Of a DNA stretch of 64,000 nt, positions 36,701-50,739 are shown piece after piece. The position numbers were made by a program, and so were the translations under genes. Each line of letters starts with the position of its first letter. The first letter of the stretch is position 1. The DNA comes from Phylloscopus collybita (Eukaryota > Chordata > Aves > Passeriformes > Phylloscopidae), in contig JAJNNQ010000075.1 of assembly GCA_027886175.1 (NCBI GenBank), positions 3,451,001 through 3,515,000 of the forward strand, written 5' to 3'. A model generated the notes under the pieces. The model saw nothing but the letters and a program-made list of their open reading frames with translations. It searched no databases and was not told the DNA's origin.

Positions 36701-38009
36701 TAACAGTGTGTGTGTAGAGGTGATAATCTTCTGTTAAACTTCTGACAAACTACTTTGTGTATGTTCTTTACTGGAAAACGCTTAATTTTTTTCTCCCTCA
36801 CTGAGTGCTAGCTGCATTGATTATCCTCAACCTTCTTTCACCCATCTGTAACTTCAAATAAGATAAAATTAAAACTTTTAATTCCAGCTCCTGAAAAACT
36901 GCTGTAACAATGGAATCCATGTGTGGGCCAAAACCATGGAAACAGCATAATTTTACAGTGGTGAAACATGAAAGGAAGTTGACTCGCCCAACTTTCTAAG
37001 AATTTGTGTTTTAACAAAAAAACCACACAAAACTTGCGAAATACTGTTCTAGTATTCCAAAGAAGAAACTTCGGGTATTTTTTTTGTTACATCATTAATC
37101 TGTTGCTCAAAATTTTTCTGTAACTAGTTGCTATTCTGAAACCAAAACAAAACTCCCCTTGACCCCCTCTAAAAAAACACTCAGAAAGCAGTTTTCTCTT
37201 ACATTGTGATCTGGGATGTGCAGCTCTGTCTTGAGCTTTTTAATATTTTGCCTGGAGTAATTTCTCCTCATTCTTTCCCCTTCTGGTTGTGCCCTTGGCA
37301 CTCATTTCTTTACCTGGAAACACATTTATTTTACATTCTGGAACACCTCCGTGCTCTGTGCTAAATTCCTGTCATACCTAAAGCACAAACCAGCCTTTGC
37401 TGACATGTAGAGCTAATTTGTATTTCAGTGCAGGAACTACACAAACCTGTCACCTTTTGAAGACGTGGGTGAGTTGTGGTGGCACATTGTGTGTCACAAG
37501 TCCTTCACGGAAAATGACAAGGGAGCTTCAATCATAGCAAGCAATGTCAAGACAATGTTTCTTGAAAGAAAAACATCCACTAAAGCTATCACTTGGAAGA
37601 ACAAGCACTCTGTAGTACAAATAGGGGGTAGCTGCACACGTATAGAATACATGTCTACAGCTTTCCCTAAGCCTGCCTGAGGGCCTGAATTGTTACGTTC
37701 ATAAAATGTCACAATATTTCCATCAGGATTATATGATCACAGATCATAGTGCTGGAGATATATTCCTGATAGATCTGAACTACTGCCAGCACACACATGT
37801 CCCTCCTTAAACATCTTAAATGCTTTTAAAGTTTCCTGGGCTTGTTTAAACACATCTCCTTTTGTGATAAACTACTAAAGGATAAGAATATTCCTGTAAT
37901 GTGGCTGACATTCTTAGAACAGTACTTTTGAATGAGTAGGTGTTCTTACAGGTGATGTTTAAGCTTGTGACTTCACAGAGCCATAACAGGGAGCTTAAGA
38001 CCATGAGAC
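36698..38009. other. Probable intron, nothing recognised
   Basis: AT-rich DNA with no supported exon. Overlapping opposite-strand frames around 37465-37712 are likely chance. Confidence 0.45.
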
Positions 38010-38505
38010 TCACAAAATCATTTTAGTTTGAAAAGACCTTTAAAATTGCTAGTTCAGGCTGTTAACCCAGCAGTGCCAAGGCCACCACTCAGCCATGTCC
38101 CCAGCAGCCTCTTCCAGTGTTAGGCTGCCCTTTCTGTGAAAGTTTCTCCTGACCAGGCTAAACCTCCTCTGGCACAACTTGAGGCCATTTCCCCTTGTCC
38201 TATTGTTTGTTACTTCGAAAAGAGACTGCCACCCCCACCTGGCTCCAACCTTCTGTCAGGGAGTTGGAGAGAGAGAGAAGATCCCCTCTGAGCCTCCTTT
38301 TCTCCAGGCTGAGCCCCCCAGCTCCAGCAGCTGCTCCTTATCAGTCTTGTGCTCCATCCCCTTCCCCAGCTCTGTTCCCTTCTCTGGATGTGCTCCAGCC
38401 CCTCAATGTCTGTCTTGAGAGGCCCAAATCTGACCACAGGATTCGAGGTGTGGCCTCCCCAGAACCCAGCACAGGGGGACAATCACTGGCCACAGTGTGG
38501 CTGAT
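38010..38505 (-). mobile_element. CR1 LINE fragment, minus strand (long)
   Basis: About 500 bp of reverse-complement CR1. It runs from a diverged tail (ACTCACAAAATCATTTTAGT) through CATTTCCCCTTGTCCTATTG, CTTTTCTCCAGGCTGAGCCC and CCACAGGATTCGAGGTGTGG to AGCACAGGGGGACAATCACT. The 211-codon frame 38195-38830 starts here. It is an antisense read of CR1 plus neighbouring DNA and should not be annotated as a protein. Confidence 0.93.
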
Positions 38506-38900
38506 TCAAGAGATACTGCTAAATGAGACCAGTGACTGCCCAACCCAGCACTGGCCATTGATGGCAGCAGAAAATGTTATTTACATAGAGTCTGCATGCC
38601 TGGCCCTGTGGCTGGTGGCACCTCTCTCCATGCTTTTCTCTTGCAGGAATTGCAGGGAGCTCAGTGCCAGCTGTGGAGAAGGCACTCTTACTGGTTTGTA
38701 CCTAATTTCCAGTAGTTTCCTCAGATGCTCAGACTGGCAGGATTTGTTGAATGGTGGTGCTGCATCGATTTGCTTTTCCTTTTTCTATTTTTTTTCTCTT
38801 CTTTCCCCACCCCCTCCACTTGTGCTGTGATCATGTTCACCCTGAGCCTCATGTCCTCCCTGCTGAGGGGGCCCCAGATTTGGTAATCTGGCTTTTCTTG
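38506..38900. other. Unassigned DNA between two CR1 segments
   Basis: Possibly a degraded CR1 continuation. I cannot align it by eye. It contains a pyrimidine-rich tract (38780-38815). Confidence 0.35.
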
Positions 38901-39400
38901 GCAGCTGCTCCATCCCTCAGTCACTTCAGCTGCCCAGTTCTAGACATCTCTGCATCTTTTCTGGTGCAGAGACCAGAACTGGACAAAACATGTTCATGCT
39001 TTTTTAAAGTTTTGCACAGTAATACATTTAAGTACCATGTTTTCAGTACCCTTCCTAATGAGACACAAAGTTTTATTGCTTTTGGCCAGCTACTCCAGTT
39101 GAGCTGATGATTTCAGAGAAAACAGTGACTCAGCCTTCCTCCCGCAGTTGGAACTGGAGAAAGTGCAAGTGTTACTTGGTTAAGGAGGTATTGCTCTGAA
39201 TTTTTTCCCCAGATGCATTACATCACAGCTCTGTGTTGAAGTGCAGCTGTTTTCTTAGCAACTTGCTTAATTTTGTGAGGTCCTTGTTGACTTTTTTACC
39301 CCCATTAATACGGCTTTTGCTGACCCATAAGAGCTTAGTATGACCTGCAGACTTGCACAGTTCATTTACTCATTTTGTGATGCTGAATAAAACCAATTAT
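38901..39400 (-). mobile_element. Old CR1/L3-like LINE remnant, minus strand
   Basis: Diverged blocks in CR1 order on the minus strand: GACCAGAACTGGACAAAACA, then TTGTGAGGTCCTTGTTGACT, then ATGACCTGCAGACTTGCACA. The last corresponds to the 'tcatctgcaaacttggc' region of the family. It is much older than the copy at 38010-38505. Confidence 0.55.
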
Positions 39401-42400
39401 TGGGGAACTGCTCCACCTTCTTCTCTATCCAAACCTCTCTTCCCCATAGGCAAAAGGTGCATATAGTACTTGTGTAGATATTGAGACTAAATTCTTTATC
39501 TGAGTTGCTTAGATACTGCACACTCTGTAACTCAGTACGTAATGAGATTGATCCCACCTGCCCTGAGTAATGACTGAGTGATTTCTCTTGCTCTTCTTAA
39601 TCTCCTTAAATGTAACTTCCACCAGAACCTTTTCATTTAATATCCTACTGTTCAGTGTTCCTGGTTGAAAATTTGGCTCCTGGTGGCTGCATAGATAACT
39701 CAGTGGTCATGCTCAGTGATGTGATATAAATGAATTTGAAGTGTCAAGGTGCATACAGAGTTCAGGGCACAGTTCAGCTGAGATGGAGGAAAACACAGGT
39801 GGATTATTCTGATGGCCTTAATCAGAGTTTGCATTTTTTCAATTTCAAAAGCTAGTATTTAAGAAGCATAAGCAGGGTGGTTTTGGAGGAGTAGGAGAGG
39901 GGAAATTGAGATTTCAAACTTGAATGATTTTTTTCTGGTGTAGATGCTATAAGCTAAGGAGACTTAATATTGATTCTGTTTTCAAGTGGGAAGAGGAAAG
40001 CAGGTACAAATAGAAGAGTGGAGTAGGGAGAGGAATGTGACAGTAAACTGACAACAAATTGGGAAGTTATGGTAGCAGATATGAACTGAAGGTGTTTCTG
40101 AGATACGGGATGAATCAGCTGATGCTTGCACAAAAGCCACAAAGCTTTTGCCTATTTAAAGCCACTTGAGGTATGTCAGATGTGGTGATCATCACACCAT
40201 AGAGGTGCCTTGCACCTGTTTTATCAACCAAACACTAATTTGAAAAAACTCTTTTGTGTTCTGTGCAGTATTTCAGTTGGCCCTCTCATTTTTCCTTTCT
40301 AAATTTTGTGTGGCTTTTGTGTTTCAGAGGCAGCAGCTTGCCTTCGAACTAGTGAGTGGTTAAAGAGAACTTCTCAAAAGCACAGCACAGGCTGTGCACG
40401 TTGCGGGGTGTCACAGCAGTTCATTGTCGGCTGCTTGCTCGTTAACCTTTTCAGCAGACAGAAATGAGAGCATTAAATCATTACTGCTGATACTCACAGC
40501 TGAAGCAAAGATTTAAACCAAGATAATAAGGGACTCCAGTGCAACGTGGATCTCCTGTGAAGTAGGGCTGTAAACACAAGATGTGTGGTTTTGTGTGCCG
40601 AATTTCTTCTGATCTGGCTAAAGCACAAAAGAGCTGCTGCCAGGTTTAGTGGGTGGAGGTGTCTGTCCTACAACTGTCCCCCCTCCATCCTTCCCCAGGG
40701 TAACAGATGAAGATTTGCAGCTAAGCTGGATATTCAGCTGCTGCTGTGCCTAAGGCAAATGCAATAAATATGTCAATAGGGGGGAAAAACCCTAATCTCG
40801 GTAAGCAAATGGTGGTTTTAGTGCTTTCATGACTGACATTTGAATACTGTGTCAAGTATTGGTGTTTGCTGATCAGGGCTGCTACTGAAAGCCAAAAGAG
40901 TTGGAACATCTAAAGACTTGTAAGGATAATAAATTGTTTAGGAAAAATGGGGCTTTACAGTGAGGCACTTCTGCCTTTCATTCTACATAGCTAGTAAATG
41001 AAAAGGTTTCATTGAGTTGCATTGAAAATTGCCCTAAAAAACTGCCTTAACATGAAACAATATAATAAAAGGTTGTTAACATTCAGCCCTGCAGATTGCT
41101 AAATTAGAAGTAGGTTAGATGTAGGTTACAAATGAGATGTACTTTTAATGATGAAGTGGAAAAAACACATATATGGAACAATGCAACTGGTGGTTTATAC
41201 AGTCTTTTAATCATACTGTAAAACTTCTTAATAGCTTTTCCTTAATAGGTGTGCTGTCAGGGTGAATTCATGCCATCTCCAAGGTCTCTGTTCAGTAGAT
41301 CAGATGGTCATGAATAAATCCTTGGGTTTCTCAAAAAACGTAATTTTACAAAGCATTTTATTTGAAAGATGACTTGTGTTTTGTGTTTACTTATTTGCTC
41401 TTCAAAAAAAGAAAAATATTTTTACATAGATGATGATATCTCAATTTCATTAAAGACCAGAGGAACATCCTTTTTAGCCTGCCAGAGAATATAGGAAAGG
41501 AGACTTTACAGGTGGTTGGATCCAGCCTTTAAGACAACATCCTTTGGGACCAGCCACAAAAGGCTAAAAGCTGAATACGCATCTGTACTCCTAAATTGTT
41601 TTGGTACTGTGGCTAAACGAGAAGATTGCATTTTCTGTTGGATCTGTGATATTCCTCATTTAGTTGCAAGGATTGTTGTCCAGTGACATGTCTGCTTCGC
41701 TTCTTGGGGCTGTGGTCTGTGGTTCCTCGTGTGCTGCGAGCCTTCACTCTTCCCTGGAAAGAGACATTGGTTGGTGAATTGAATGTCTGAATTAATTTCA
41801 AGGGAATGCTGTTAGGCTGGAGTCAGCCAGCTCCTGCTACAGGAGAACAGGATTGAATTTCTTGTGGTCTGCTGCTTACCACAGCTCTGGAAAGAGATCA
41901 GTGCTGCAGATGGGGCAGAGTCTGAGCCTCTGGAGTTGTCCACAGAGCCATAGTCTCGTTTTACCTTGAGGCAGGAATAGGAAGCTCACAAAACATTCCC
42001 ATTTTCGATGATGAGATGTTACTCTTGGAAGGAGGATTTAAAGTTGTGGCTCCATTTTAAAGAAAACATTTGTTGAAACTTTGCATTGTAAAATGCATAG
42101 TTTTATAAAAGCAAATACAGTGGTAGAGAGATCCGGTCCTCAGGATGTCCAGAAATCAGAAAAAAACTATAATGCCCCAAACCATCTCAGTGCATATAGA
42201 AGCAACAATAGTGTTCTTTCTCTAAAACACTGTCCTTTCTGTTCCATAATGAATTCATGTACATAACTGGTTTACTTGGCAAGTTTTCTATGGCTGAGGA
42301 ACTTTCTTATTTTGTAGCACCTCTAATGTCATTTCAGCTTGTTCCTGGTCTGTTACAATCATCTGTGTCCGATGCTACAGAAACTTTGCTTGGAAAGGAG

Positions 42401-45400
42401 CTCTTGAGGCCATCTGCTCCGTCCTCCCAATATCTACATGGGATAAAACCAGTTTTCTCGGAGAGCTGATTAGCTTTTACAAAGTATGTAAAAGTTTGGC
42501 TATGATAAAGATTATGATGTGAAAGTAATTTTTCTTTCTGCCTGTTCAAACTGGCAGTTTGCTCCCTGCCAAGTAGCACAGGGAGATATTTAAGAATATA
42601 AATGCAGAACACGAGTGATCCCTTGAAAGGATCAGTAGGAGCAGCAGCACTTGAAATATGATTCATTTTAGATTTCACTTTGAAGAACTACTTCGGAGCA
42701 GATAAAAAAGTAAGATTGGCTCATGTTGCACAGCTGCTGTAAATGTGGTTTGTGTGACAGCACTCCAAGCACTCAAAAACTGAATTGTAGAAGAAAAGTC
42801 AGTCCAGGCCTTCCTGATGGGAGGGAATCCTTCCCAACAGGACAGCTCTCGAAAATGCTCTCAAGCCTCTCATTTTAGTCCCAAACCAGATGCAAACCCT
42901 AACTTTGGGTTTTTTCCTCTTCAAATCTCAGCACTAGCTGAATTTCTCCTCTCTAGAGATTGAAATGCTGTAGTGTGCTTCAAAAAGGGGGAAGTTTTAC
43001 ACAGCAGAGAAGGCAAGTTTGTAAGTGCAAACTTTTATGAGTAGCTACCTGAGTGTGTACTCTGTTTATCTCTCCATGAAGAAAGTTTTCAAAGTATGGC
43101 CAGAATCCACTCACCATTTTTCAGTGTTAGATGTTAAATGAAAAACCATATTTGAGCATAAAGCTAGGAGGTTTCAAGCCAGAAGAGATGAGAGTGAGCT
43201 GGAGAGATGGGGGAAATTCAATGATAAGAAACTTCCTAAAGTGACTGCACTAATAGGAACACCTGAAGGTAATGAGCATTTCACTTATTTTTGTGGTGTC
43301 TGGATACACAAGGGAGTGGAATCGTTACTGTTATCTTTGGAATTGTGAAATATTTATTTAATTTATGCTGTTATGAATTGATATTTCTGTAGTGGTGGTG
43401 TTTGCTAAAATTAAGATACAAAATCAGCCTATAGAGGACTTTGTATTTAATGGAAATAATTGCGAAATACTGTACAAGTAACTTGCTAAGTGCACATAGG
43501 CAGTTTTGAGTATACTGATACGACCTTGAGGCTTCAATTTCTTCTGTCCAACTTGCTTTTAGATCTAATGTATGTCAATTAATGGTAGAAAACAGTCTCT
43601 TGCACTAAATTGAAATAGAAGAAGGTGCAGTTGCAGGAAGCTGTTCAGTACACTTGTCCCAGGGGTGCAGCATCTCTTCCGTTAATGCACTTGTGGGACC
43701 AATTTGCAGTGGAACATGGAAGGAAGAAGTCTTCACAGTGTTTGACTTAAATATAGCAGCAGTGCTGATGGTGTCAGTGCCCCATTTGGGAAGGTGCTGG
43801 TGCAGTAACAAGATCTGTGTGACCACTGGCAGGGAGAGATCACAGAGGAAACAGCGGCTCAGGTGTTAGGGGCAAACACTGGAATATGATCAGGTCTTGC
43901 TTGAAATTAAAAATATTTCTGTGTGTTTTAGCTGCAGAGCTTTTCTCTGTTTAAATCCTGAGATGTGATTGTTTTCTCCCTGCCTGTATGTAGTAACAGT
44001 AATAACATATTTTTCTGGGGTTATGTTTGCCATTATTTTCCTGACATCTGTTGTGTGCTCATTTAACCAAATAGCGTGTTTCCAGAGTAATAAATGCTGC
44101 AATAAAAATACCCAATACACAAAATTTTAAAGATTTTGATGCACTTTAAAGTATTTGTAGTAACTTAAATATTTCTGTAGTTGTTAATTATAAATGGAAT
44201 TTAGACATTAATTTCTATTGTCGTAGAAAAATTAAGCTGGTATTTTCTAATCCAGTTTTGGATGCTTTATTCATGTGGCTGCAGTTGTTGGTATTGTGTA
44301 GCATGGTGACAAGCAGGAATTTTTTTGTGACTTCATAAAAAAAGAGCATGGAAACAATTAAACACATACAAACAAAAGATGATGCAACATTTATCTTCAT
44401 GTAACTTTCCAAATTAATTGTGACTACAAATCCCTTTCTGATGGAAGAAAGCTCCATTCCATATGTGCTGATTTGGATTCTCTGCAGGACCTGTTGGGTT
44501 TTCTGCTTCCTGCTGTTCCCGTGTCTCCTTGGCCGTATATCCTGTCTCAAGGCATTTCTTACATGTAAGATTGTGTTGTTCCTAAGCAGACAGCATGATG
44601 AGCATCTCTTAAATGCAATTTACTATCTTTTAAAATACTGTGTTCTACCAGACTAAGGCATTCAGTATTTTCTCCAGGGTTTTTTTGTGGTGTCCTGTTG
44701 CCACTTTGATTTTATGCTTTTAAGTGTGTTTCAACTTTCTGTGTTGCTGTTTGATCATCTCCTCAGAGCAGTGCAGTTCATTTTTGAATTTTTTCATGGG
44801 CTGCCTTTAAATTTTAGGTGTAATTCTCTTTGGTATTCAACGTTTTCCAGCCACAGACATGAATTGTAACAATCTGTTGGTGAGAGCAGGGCTAATAAAT
44901 TTATTAAGCCTCGTTATTTCTTCTAATAGGTAGCAAAGCAGTGACCATCTGCCCTTATAATCTCTGCGTCTGTTTCAGCTGCTACACCTGTGGTCAAGTT
45001 CAGTTTCTATATAGGTTTTGTACCCAGTGTTAACAATTTATTACTCAATTTTGCTGTTTCCTTTAACCAAATAACTGTGCAGATCTTTTTCTTAGGTTTA
45101 GTTTAGTTTTTCTCGCATTTGTTTTACTGGTTCCCCTTTCTCATTTCCCTCCCCGTATTTATTTCAGTTTTCATTAGCTCTGTGATATGTGTCCCCAGTC
45201 TGTGTCCTTACAGACTTGAGTAATTCTTTCTTTCTTTCTGGTTCTTCGTGGGTTTTAGTTTCTGCTGTGAACTCTGGTGGGCTCCTCAGGTCCTAGTCAT
45301 GATGATGTGCTCTGAGGTGACAGTAGAAAAGCAGGCAGGAACAATATATTGACTTATAGTTTAATATAAAATATATATTTTTAGTGTATAATTTTTAATA

Positions 45401-45981
45401 TGTTCTGTTTAGACTCTGAGACGGTGGTCATTGCAGCTCAAGACAGCCTTAACATTTCCTATAAAAATGTTCAGCAAATGTGTCTAATGTGCCTTGGTGA
45501 CAAAAATCAGTGTCCTTTCTTTTAATATTATTCCTTGTGTTCTGTGCTTACCTGCTTGCAACCTTGGCTACTTTTTCTCTAAGGATTTAAGAAAAAAGAA
45601 AACATTCTGTAGAGTTTTCTTCATTTGCAAAGACTATCCCTGACACTTTGAGCTCTGAAATTCTGTGGGTGATGATGGTGAATTTTGTATGTAACACTTC
45701 ATGGTGTGTAGTGACCTGTATTCTGCTGCAGTAATTACACTCGTTGCCTTCAGTGTAGTCTTTGTCCTTCAGTTAGGTGAGCAAAGCTTAATCCTGTTAA
45801 TGAACAGGGTGAGACAAGGAAAATGCTTTTGATTTGCATGTGGCATTCCTGGCAGCCAGCAAATGGCTTCAGATAATGTGTTTTATTAAACAAGTATGGC
45901 CTTGCCGAAAAATTATGAGGTCAATGCAATTGCAGAGCTATTTTTTCTTCTGTTTCTAAATGTATTTCTTTATTGTTACAG
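39401..45981. other. Probable intron, nothing recognised
   Basis: About 6.6 kb of AT-rich DNA. Short antisense/sense frame pairs (for example 42334-42678) show no domain. There is a short TTTC repeat near 45226-45239. No recent CR1 is noted. Confidence 0.5.
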
Positions 45982-46008
45982 ATATTTCAAGACTTCCCTT
46001 GCCAGCAG
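45982..46008 (+). other. Candidate 27-nt micro-exon
   Basis: TTTCTTTATTGTTACAG (acceptor AG at 45980-45981) precedes 27 nt that end CCAGCAG at a consensus donor GTAAGT (46009). Both splice sites are strong and the upstream tract is pyrimidine-rich. The length is a multiple of three and all three frames are open. Joined to the exon-like segment at 61001, one frame would give a hydrophobic stretch, but it meets a stop within 10 nt of the next candidate exon. I favour a leader or lncRNA exon. Confidence 0.4.
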
Positions 46009-47689
46009 GTAAGTTCTCTTTTTCTCAGTTATGTCTTGATGTGACAGCAGGCAGCTTTTAAGGGCTTGCTTACAATATAGTCATGCTTTTATATAATCAG
46101 AATATCGGTTCTTACTGGCACTGTCGTGGTAGTTAGTCATGTGGGGATCTGAGGTCAAAACAAAACCTGTTGAGGTGCAGATTTTTTTCCATTTAAATGG
46201 TGTATTTTGACAAGGGGAGGAGGTAACTGAGGTGTATTTATAGGCAGTTGTTAAATATATGTGTGAGATAGTTAATGCTTAAAGTGACTCAGCTGGCAGG
46301 GGAGCAGATTAGGAGCAGCTACAAATGGTATTAGTGGTTGTTGGGAGGGAACCACCTCTAGGAAATGGTGTTGGGGGGTTTATGGGTGGAAGGAATCTCC
46401 CCAGGTTATAATAGGGAAGGTGACACAGTGTTCACTTGGCTGGAGTCACAGGTGACTTGTGTCCAAGCTGCTTTATTGGACTCTTCTATCCATGGTGTTC
46501 AAAAAAGAAAAAAAAAAAAACCCAAAAACCTCTAAACCTGAAAATAGACATCACCCCCCCCCCCCCCCCCCCCCAAATCAAACAAGGACCCCAGCAAAAA
46601 AACCCCAACCCTGCTGACCTGATTTTTTAAAACAGCATTTTTTGTTTATTGTTTGTTACATTTGGCCTTTAACAAAGTTTTAAAATTCTTGCATTCACTT
46701 GTGCTGTGGGCTGGAGATGCTCTGCTCTGTGATGCAGAGCTGAGAGTGAGGATGTCTCGTGTTCCATGGCAGGTAGAATTTGTCCATCTGTTCCCTGTTT
46801 GTGACTTCTGGAATCCTGACTGAAGTGCACTTTTACTCCTGATTGATCAAGGGATTGGATATTTGTTGTTAGGCCTACTGCCTTTTATCCTTGCCCTTTT
46901 CCGTGGTGATTTTGCTTATGTATCCATTCTTTCATTTCTTCTTGCTGATATTAATACCTGCTCTGAAGGTACCTGCTCTTTCCTGTTGGAATCAAATGGC
47001 AATTTCAGTTAAAAGCTTGATAGCTGATATGTTGTAGTCTTTTCCACAAGAACTTCAGAGGAGCTCTTCTGCAAAAAAAATCATGTTTTCTTGAAGCAGT
47101 GACAAGAACTTTAAATGTGTTTTAAAGTTTTCTTTTAAGGATGACATCTTTAAAATGATTTTGAATGCTGACAGTGGTTGTCAAGCAGGCACTTATAGAA
47201 AATACTAGAAAAATAAATACCTGGTGTTTAGGTCAGGCTGACAGGAAGATAAGGATTGTTGTTAGGGTTTTTTCTGCAGCTTCTAGGACAAGGATGTATG
47301 ATGAAACTTTTTCTGACTTTATATTTGGGACCTGAAGAATTTGGCTGGTGTGAATCTGAGTCACAATGAGATTATTCGTTTCAATTTGAGCCTGTGTGTG
47401 GGAGTGTCCTAATTGTACTCCTTAACTGCATCTTGCAAGTACTGATAGAGGGCAGAAGTTTTCCCAGGGTTTTCCAAGGATGAGCTTTTCCCATGGCATG
47501 GCAAGAGGCCTTTACAGAGGATATAAAAACGACACAGCATGGCTTACCTGTAGCAGAGGTTTGGCAGTACCTCCTGGTAAGGTAACTAAGGAAACTTGCT
47601 TTAAAAAAATGCTTAAAATATTGCCAGAAGGGAAGGCTGGAGTCTCACAGTAATCTGAATTGTCCTGTGGTACTACAGTATTTTTATTA
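46009..47689. other. Probable intron, simple repeats only
   Basis: Contains an A-rich run (about 46508-46520) and the poly-C tract at 46554. No exon is supported. A minus-strand donor-like CTACAG|GTAAGCC (plus coordinates about 47542-47556) has no convincing partner. Confidence 0.45.
46554..46574. repeat. Poly-C tract (21 C)
   Basis: An uninterrupted C run flanked by A-rich sequence. A homopolymer this long is prone to replication slippage and sequencing error. Confidence 0.92.
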
Positions 47690-47890
47690 ATGACTGTGAA
47701 AATGGACTTGGTTTGTCTTTATCTGCTAGTAACACCAACACAAAAAGAGTTACGAGCACACTGGATGATGTGATTAAAATTCAAAAGAATTCTGATAAAT
47801 TGGAAAAGCAGCCTGGATAAAAGATATAATATAATTGAATAAAGATGAAGTTCTGCATTCAGATGGGAAGTTTTAATCATCAGAACTCAT
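47690..47890 (+). mobile_element. Old CR1/L3-like remnant, plus strand
   Basis: Diverged text in the order of a CR1/L3 coding 3' region: CTGGATGATGTGATTAAAAT, GATAAATTGGAAAAGCAGCC, ATTGAATAAAGATGAAGTTC. This recalls the family's '...gataaattggagaaatgg...aaattcaataaggacaaatgcaaagt'. Heavily decayed. Confidence 0.5.
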
Positions 47891-50739
47891 CTTTGCAATA
47901 AATAATGGTATTTTCTTATTTTGAGTTTTAAAGAACTTTTTTTCTCCTGAGTGCCACTTGCAGCAGTGGACAATAGATGTCACTAGAAATGTTCTCACTT
48001 TTGCCACCTTGTTTTAGTACTCTAAATTTTCATTGTAATATGGTGGGGGGGGGGGCTTTTGCAGTGTTTGAAGGCTTTGCAGTAAGGAGACTACTTCAGG
48101 TGTCTATTTTATTGTAGTGTCTTGTTTGATGTTGGATTATACATAAATTTGGTATAGTCAGTGGTATATCAAGGTCATCCAGAACTTTTATTTCATAGCA
48201 AAACCTTGTAAAGAAGGATTGTTTCTGTGCTGGGGAATGCATTAGTTGATGAGGTCATTAGTTAAATCATTACTCAGGAGAGTTATCCTGAATTAATCTG
48301 TATCACTGCTTTGAAGTTCATGGGTAACTTGGGTTTTTACTGCCTTGTAATTGAGGCCATAGAGATGAGCATAGAGAACTTCTGGAATGTGAACCAGGAG
48401 GGGCTTGGAGAACAATTTGCTAAAATATTAGTATTTTGAAGGTGGGTAGAGAACACAGCTCTGTCTGTAAGCGAAGTTCTCTTGCAACACAAGAGTGTTC
48501 ACAGTATGCCTGGGGGAGGGCATGAAAGACTGGTTTCCTCTGGTAAATGCAGTTAAACTTTCTCTGTTGACACTGCTGGCATTAAAAACAATCCCTCCTG
48601 GATTTTGTCTCGCTCTGAATTTAAAACAACTCTAGCATCTGTGTGATGTAGGTGACTTTTCCTAAGAGCTGGTCCTTTGTTTCCTGATCCTGCAGTACAA
48701 ATATGTCTTCATTACCAGAATAAAGAAATAGTAAGGAAGCAAGAAACCGTATCAAAGAACTAGAGTAAAATAAAGACAAATGTAAGAAACAAGCATATAC
48801 TGGATTTTTGGTTACAAATTCAATAAAACTGTATGCCAAGATTGAATTTCAGGTACAGTTGTTTGTTCTGGATGACTCCTCCAGATAATATCAGGTGAAT
48901 CAAATCTTGCTGACTCCTTAACATAAAGTATCAGAAAATTAATAGGAAATACACATCTTTTGCCTAGTTCTGATTTCAGATATGCTGCATATTTTAAGTC
49001 TGATGCTTTTGTGTTCACTTTTTGCTGAATAATATACAATTTAGGTAAGCACCATTTGCACACTGTCATTGTTATGTTGAAATATTAAATGGTTTTGTAA
49101 CTATTTTTACTTCCAACTCCTCATTTAGGCCAGAAAAAAAAAAAGTTATGCAATTTCAGCTCAACCTAAAGATGTTTCTGAACTAAAGGCATGTCCTCAT
49201 TCAGTCTGTTGGTGTGTTTGGCCTTGCTGCTTACAGAGGGCCTGAACATGATCCACTTAATGAAAACAGATTCATCTCCTGGCACTTTCCACAGCCTTGG
49301 AGCAACCTCCTGCTTCCCCTTCCTCTTACCCACTGGGCAGGAGATGGGATATTTAATGCTGTGCTGTGTAATAGATATTCCTTACCCTAAACCTACACCT
49401 GCCTGTGTGATGGACTTAAATACAGCAACCAGAATTTCAAAAGCCCCAAAGGGTTGGGTACTTCCTATGATGTTAAAAAATGGAAAATTAAAAATCAGTT
49501 GAGGTATTGCCAGAGTTGCAGTAGGCAAGAATTGACAGAATTGAGGTTATGCAGAATTCTTAAAATAAATGTTCACATGTATTACAGAGGGTAATAAATT
49601 ATGCAACGATTATTCATGCAGCTGAGAATAAACTCAGTAGCATGAGCACAGAACTGTTGTTAATACCCCTGCTTAAAGTAGGGGGGAAAGGTAACCAACT
49701 GTGTAGGCAGAAGGAAAAAAAGTACAAAATAGTGACTTCTTGATCTGTCACTTCAGTGTTAAGTAAGAATTAAATACAAGCGGCACTAAGACTGAACAGT
49801 TGCTCTCGTTTCAGAATGCCTGGCATGGCGCTGAAGAGATTACAGAAGGAAACCTGCACTTTTTCTCTAGAAGCTGTATTTTCAGTAATCCCTTTGAAAA
49901 TCAGGCTTTTTTTTTCCTAGGAATTTTTGCGGATGTTACTAAGAATTCTGATTTTTATGCAACAGTAAACTTAATTTTCATGTGTTTGTAATGGCTTCGG
50001 TTGGGATGATTTTATTTGTGTGATGACTGAAAACATCTTAATTTATGCAGTATTGGTGCTGTCAAGTTAGAATAGCTGCTTGCATGCCCTGTACAGCTCT
50101 GAAAATGTGAGAGGATTTTTCTTTTGATGCAGATATGGCCTGTAGCTTGAATTCTTTTCACTACCAGCAAGGCAGGTGTTATTTCAACATTTCCAAATTC
50201 CCTATCATGAAACTGCTATTACTACTGGATGAGATTATTGCTGACAAAGTTTAAATGTCACTTGGCAGAAGTTTCTCGTGTTATTTGTGAATTAAATCTT
50301 TCTGTTTTAGAATTTGGTTGAGTAGTTTTTATAGATTAATAATCTATACTTCATAAAATGCATTTTCCCATTGTTACATACCTTTGATATTAGGAAAAGC
50401 AATGTATTTATCCTTTGTAAACTGTCACTGTTGAATACCTCATTTTTTGTTTTGAAGGCTTGGGGGAGGTGACAGCTTAGACCTTGACGTGAAATCTGTG
50501 TGTTTGTCAACCTTTCCAGTGGAACTTTCTTGGCTTACATTGGCTGTGCTTTTGACACTGCCTTTTTCCCTGCATCTCCATCCATATTTTATAGGTGATT
50601 GCCCACACAGGGCAAGAGCAACAGCATGATTTGGTAAGAAAAACATTTTTATTAGTGAGCCTGGCATATGTAGTAATATTGAGGTGATGGGATATATTAA
50701 ACACCTGAAGAAACTTGTAAGTTAAGTAAACTGTAGTTT
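47891..50739. other. Probable intron, nothing recognised
   Basis: AT-rich, with a poly-G run at about 48044-48054. No supported exon. The 103-codon frame 49191-49502 lacks splice sites or domain features. Confidence 0.45.

Noticed and set aside
38195..38830. 211-codon plus-strand open frame
   Set aside because: It reads antisense through a CR1 LINE and into unrelated DNA. No host protein features.
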